Assembly: GCA_011947345.1 (NCBI GenBank) | Contig: JAAVTG010001038.1 | Location: 1-18,541, forward strand | Direction of reading: 5' to 3' | Source: Phytophthora quininea | Taxonomy: Eukaryota; Oomycota; Peronosporomycetes; Peronosporales; Peronosporaceae | DNA length: 18,541 nucleotides | Shown here: piece by piece, positions 18,394 through 18,541 of the stretch | How the letters are laid out: the number at the start of each line of letters is the position of its first letter | How positions within the stretch are numbered: the stretch's first letter is position 1 | Made by a program: the position numbers and the translations under genes | Notes under the pieces: generated by a model | Told to the model about the DNA's origin: nothing | The model's database searches: none | What the model saw: the letters and a program-made list of their open reading frames with translations, nothing else

Positions 18394-18533
18394 ATGGCGA
18401 ACGCCAAGGAAGGCACGATGGCCGAGGGGGATGCGAAGCAACTTGAGTGTCGTTTTCAGCAGCAGCGTTTGGACCCGTCTGATTTAGTCGCGGGCGACTT
18501 GTCCTCGCGGTCTTCAAGCATAAGGTTTCGTCG
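18394..18533 (+). CDS. Possible first exon of a further gene (partial)
   Basis: An ATG 35 bp after the GNAT stop opens a frame reading MANAKEGTMAEGDAKQLE and continuing for about 46 residues, polar and serine-rich near its end. The frame stops at 18535-18537, but that stop overlaps a good donor site (CG|GTGAGC at 18534), so it could be exon 1 of a gene running off the window. The very short spacing and lack of homology keep this tentative. Confidence 0.35.
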
Positions 18534-18541
18534 GTGAGCCA

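Overview
This is eukaryotic nuclear DNA, most likely from an oomycete such as Phytophthora or a relative. Six gene models are interrupted by short GT-AG introns, nearly all 54-118 nt. Genes are packed 80-370 bp apart on both strands. One gene encodes a ciliary protein (CFAP418/C8orf37), which implies a flagellated stage. Another encodes a bacterial-type RadA with a mitochondrial presequence. The lineage is inferred from these traits, because no database search was possible.

Layout. Positions 1-3105 hold two copies of a 1.6 kb tandem repeat. Each unit carries two tRNA-Gly genes on the minus strand, one with anticodon UCC and one with CCC. In the second unit the UCC gene has lost two T-loop bases, and the CCC gene is cut off at 3105 where the repeat meets unrelated DNA. 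Positions 3106-7070 are gene-poor and look like transposon debris. They include an LTR-like segment, an (AC)n tract, a CTAG-rich cluster, a frameshifted pseudogene and a worn relic of the tRNA repeat at about 6250-6350.

Positions 7071-18541 are gene-dense. In order: RadA/Sms (+), a possible small coiled-coil gene (+, weak), a small lysine-rich protein with a UAP56-binding-like motif (-), a MutY/MUTYH adenine glycosylase (+), an NAA60-like N-terminal acetyltransferase (+), CFAP418 (+), a divergent class II photolyase-like protein (-), a zinc-finger GNAT acetyltransferase (+), and perhaps the first exon of one more gene (+). Two divergent intergenic regions (9853-10033 and 16917-17283) probably act as shared promoters.

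Three genes (RadA, MutY, photolyase-like) belong to DNA repair or recombination families and two are acetyltransferases. They are on both strands and do not form an operon, so the grouping may be chance.

A striking technical feature is that five of the genes need single-base frame corrections while coding character is kept on both sides. Most corrections are one missing base next to a short homopolymer, so base-calling error explains them better than parallel decay of five neighbours. CFAP418 and the small basic gene read cleanly.
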